Assembly (NCBI RefSeq): GCF_016283395.1
Contig: NZ_JAEEMU010000033.1
Span: forward strand, 1-64,000
Source of the DNA: Ruminococcus sp.
GTDB lineage: Bacteria; Bacillota_A; Clostridia; Oscillospirales; Ruminococcaceae
Direction of reading: 5' to 3'
DNA: 64,000 nt
Translations under genes and position numbers: made by a program
In this document: one piece after another, positions 61,518 through 64,000 of the stretch
Layout: every line of letters starts with the position of its first letter
Position numbering within the stretch: position 1 is the stretch's first letter
Notes under the pieces: generated by a model
What the model saw: only the letters and a program-made list of their open reading frames with translations
Told to the model about the DNA's origin: nothing
Database searches by the model: none

Positions 61518-61588
61518 CGTATCCCTTCCTTTCGTTTATATCTGAAAATTATTTTACCACAATTATGACGAAATGTAAAGGGGAAAAA

Positions 61589-63892
61589 TCAACTGTTCAT
61601 CACTATTTCATATCCCTGCGCACTTTCCGCAGTAAACGGCTTATCCGTACCCGAAACACTGATATACACTTTATCGCCTTTGCGCTCTGCATTTATGTCA
61701 ACACAGGTTTCGCCGTCACGGTCATAAACGAAGACAGAAGCCTTATCGCCCTCATCAAGCCCGTATACGACGATGTGCATATTATTGATATAGTCATAGT
61801 CGGCACTTCCCTTGAAATCGCCGTAGACTATTATGGAACGAGGCTTTGCCATAAGAGGCATACCGAAGTAATCATACGTCCTTGTATACCAGCTTCCGCC
61901 GCTCAGCTCCTCACCTGTCTGTATATCAGTCCATACGCCGCCTGCGGGCAGATAAAAGCTGCACTCACCAGCCTCACTGAAAACAGGTGCCACAAGCAGC
62001 GACTCACCAAGCATATACTGCGTATCGACAGTGAGCGCACTGCGGTCTGAGGTAAAGTCCACTGCCATAGCCCTCATCATGGGTACACCCGTTTTATGGG
62101 TAATGACCGCATTCGACCACAGGTACGGCATGAGCCTGCCTTTGAGCTTTACGAAATGACGCGAAACATCGCAGCTCTCCTCGTCAAAATGCCACGGTAC
62201 GCGGTAGGAGCTGTTTCCGTGATAGCGTGAATGTGTGGACATAAGTCCGAAAGCCGTCCAACGCTTGTACAGGTCTGGAGTGCCTTTTGCTTCAAATCCG
62301 CCGATATCATGGGAGAAAAATCCGAAGCCCGACATACACAGAGAAAGTCCGCCGCGGAGAGTCTCCCACATCGACTCATAGTCTGAGAAGCAGTCTCCGC
62401 CCCAGTGTACGGGGAACTGCTGACAGCCTGCCGAAGCAGCACGGGCAAAGAGACAGGCACTTCCTTTAGCCTGTTCAAGAGCCTCAAACACTGTCTTATT
62501 GTATAAATATGCGTAGAAATTATGCATCTTGAACGGATCCGAGTCGTCATAATAACACACGTCCGTGGGTATCCTCTCACCGAAATCCGTCTTTACCGCA
62601 TCGATTCCCATTTCCGCAAGCCTACGTATTTTCCTTGCGAACCACTCCCTCGCCTCGGGATTTGTGAAGTCTATGAGAGCCATTCCCGGCTGCCACATAT
62701 CGCACTGGAACACCGAGCCGTCCCTGTTTTTTATGAAATAGCCATTTCCCGCACACTCCCTGAAAGCAGGAGCTTTCTGCCCGATGTACGGGTTTATCCA
62801 AACGCATATCTTCAAGCCCTTGGCCTTGAGCCTTGCAAGCATAGCCTCGGGTTCGGGGAATTTCCGCCTGTCCCACTCAAAACTGCACCACTCGAACTCC
62901 TTCATCCAGAAGCAGTCGAAGTGGAAAACATCAAGAGGGATATCACGTCTGCGCATCTCGTCAATAAACCCGTTGACGGTCTTTTCGTCGTAATCCGTTG
63001 TGAACGATGTAGACAGCCACAAGCCGAATGACCATGGCGGCGGCAGGGCAGGTCTGCCCGTAAGTGCGGTATATCGGCTTATAACGTCAGCGATAGTTTC
63101 TCCGCCAAAAACGAAATACTCCAGCGACTCCCCCTGCACCGTAAAAGCAGTCTTGGTGACATTCTCATCAGCCACGTTGAAAACTACCTTTTCAGGCTGA
63201 TTTACCAATACTCCGTAGCCCCGTGACGACACAAAAAACGGCACAGATTTGTAGCTCTGCTCTGTACAAGTACCGCCGTCATTATTCCATATCTCGGCAG
63301 TCTGACCGTTTTTCACGAATGTGGTGAACTTTTCGCCGAAGCCGTAGATATACTCGCCCACAGAAATATTCAGCATCTCGCGGATAAATGTACTTCCGCC
63401 GTTATCAGACTGCGCAAAAAAGCGTTCACCGTTTTTACTGCGTTCTCTGTGCCACTCCTCCTCGGTTATAACGGAGGTAGTGCGCCAGCCGCTCTTTGTA
63501 AGAAGCCTGCCGCGGTGATAATAGGCTATATCCCACGCCTTTTTCTCACTGCCTATCCTTACGGAAGTATCCCCTGATATCAGCTCATAGCCGCCGTTTT
63601 CAGTCTTTCTTATCACAGGTCTGAAACGGCTGTCCTCATATATCGGAAATGAAGGCTTTTGTCTGCTGCTTCCGCTGAAATGACTTATGGTAATTTTAAT
63701 ACTGTTTTCGAGGGTGGACGAAAAGCGGACAGTTAGCATAGGACCGCCGAGAGTCATGCCCTTGTTCGATATCCACTGTGTAGATGCATAAACTGTTATG
63801 CCGCTGCCGTCCGCCTCCGTTTCGTAGATCTGAGCTGCCCAGTGTACATCGTAGCCATTTTTGTTCAGCCAGAATCCGTCGGAAACCTTCAT
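61589..63892 (-). CDS. GH31 alpha-xylosidase (YicI/XylS-like)
   Basis: The protein is 767 residues, full length for YicI-like enzymes. The catalytic nucleophile is D436 in AVKTDFGERIPTD; the acid/base is D500 in VHWGGDCFSDYESM. Other GH31 blocks are LDVFHFDCFWMKEFEW and SGFGFFSHDIGGFE. The KTDFGE form is typical of alpha-xylosidases rather than alpha-glucosidases. No signal peptide is seen, so it acts in the cytoplasm on imported xyloglucan-type or isoprimeverose-like oligosaccharides. AGGAGTG precedes the ATG. Confidence 0.92.
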   Translation of the reverse strand: MKVSDGFWLNKNGYDVHWAAQIYETEADGSGITVYASTQWISNKGMTLGGPMLTVRFSSTLENSIKITISHFSGSSRQKPSFPIYEDSRFRPVIRKTENGGYELISGDTSVRIGSEKKAWDIAYYHRGRLLTKSGWRTTSVITEEEWHRERSKNGERFFAQSDNGGSTFIREMLNISVGEYIYGFGEKFTTFVKNGQTAEIWNNDGGTCTEQSYKSVPFFVSSRGYGVLVNQPEKVVFNVADENVTKTAFTVQGESLEYFVFGGETIADVISRYTALTGRPALPPPWSFGLWLSTSFTTDYDEKTVNGFIDEMRRRDIPLDVFHFDCFWMKEFEWCSFEWDRRKFPEPEAMLARLKAKGLKICVWINPYIGQKAPAFRECAGNGYFIKNRDGSVFQCDMWQPGMALIDFTNPEAREWFARKIRRLAEMGIDAVKTDFGERIPTDVCYYDDSDPFKMHNFYAYLYNKTVFEALEQAKGSACLFARAASAGCQQFPVHWGGDCFSDYESMWETLRGGLSLCMSGFGFFSHDIGGFEAKGTPDLYKRWTAFGLMSTHSRYHGNSSYRVPWHFDEESCDVSRHFVKLKGRLMPYLWSNAVITHKTGVPMMRAMAVDFTSDRSALTVDTQYMLGESLLVAPVFSEAGECSFYLPAGGVWTDIQTGEELSGGSWYTRTYDYFGMPLMAKPRSIIVYGDFKGSADYDYINNMHIVVYGLDEGDKASVFVYDRDGETCVDINAERKGDKVYISVSGTDKPFTAESAQGYEIVMNS

Positions 63893-63914
63893 TGTTTTTC
63901 ACTCCTTATTTTGC

Positions 63915-63943
63915 ACCTTAGCACAAATATGCTATATAGTCAA
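63915..63943 (-). promoter_or_regulatory. Possible promoter of the alpha-xylosidase gene
   Basis: TTGACT (63938-63943), 17 bases, TAAGGT (63915-63920). The -10 is poor, so the promoter may need activation or lie elsewhere. Confidence 0.4.
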
Positions 63944-64000
63944 TATCATATCATTTAAATATGAACTTTTCTATCAAACTGTACCTAATGCCATAATATT

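Overview
The window reads as chromosomal DNA of a low-to-mid GC, Gram-positive, anaerobic gut or rumen type Bacillota, most like Ruminococcus. The reasons are a classical S10 ribosomal operon, strong Shine-Dalgarno sites, near-consensus sigma-A promoters (many TTGACA-17-TATAAT), a secreted CAP protein with a type I dockerin, several sugar ABC importers that lack their own ATPase, a GH31 alpha-xylosidase, and a BspA-type leucine-rich-repeat surface protein. The genus is inferred from these traits, not from a database match. I see no prophage, insertion sequence, integrase or CRISPR array.

Layout. 1-5.6 kb (minus): S10 operon from rpsJ to a truncated rpsQ, behind a long leader that contains an intrinsic terminator. 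5.6-8.9 kb (minus): a membrane acyltransferase and a membrane glycerophosphodiesterase, each with its own consensus promoter. 8.9-21.4 kb (minus): one large carbohydrate-uptake operon, in transcription order a CBM-like/solute-binding fusion, two permeases, an NHL/TPR protein, a Yip1 protein, a DUF5696 protein and two more permeases; a hairpin-rich repeat lies between the binding protein and the first permease. 21.5-26.7 kb: an ABC-2 exporter pair (plus), then deoD, a flippase and a DUF2752 protein (minus). 26.8-34.4 kb (minus): a second sugar-type importer whose operon also encodes a MacA/HlyD-like adaptor and a MacB-periplasmic-domain-like protein. 34.8-35.2 kb: tRNA-Gly, tRNA-Arg and tRNA-His. 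35.2-39.3 kb: LRR surface protein, glycosyltransferase, and a CPBP protease paired with a membrane-anchored XRE regulator. 39.6-43.9 kb: an NrtR-like degenerate Nudix regulator divergent from a three-gene operon encoding a J-domain/pseudokinase, a VWA protein and a divergent adenylosuccinate-synthetase paralogue. 43.9-50 kb: zinc-ribbon membrane protein, then an FtsX-type ABC transporter with a two-component system. 50-55.3 kb: ECF sigma factor with a membrane partner, dockerin-CAP protein, YbjN-like protein and a lipoprotein. 55.3-64 kb: heterodimeric ABC exporter, two more CPBP proteases and the GH31 enzyme.

How the genes fit together. Most of the window serves envelope and carbohydrate functions: importers that probably share a distant MsmX-type ATPase, a xyloside-cleaving enzyme, surface anchoring and exporters. 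The two parts most likely to be undescribed are the NrtR-like/J-pseudokinase/VWA/PurA-like cluster (39.7-43.9 kb) and the hybrid importer/MacAB-like operon (26.8-34.1 kb). The intergenic DNA also holds two families of structured dispersed repeats, one of them showing stems conserved by compensatory change.
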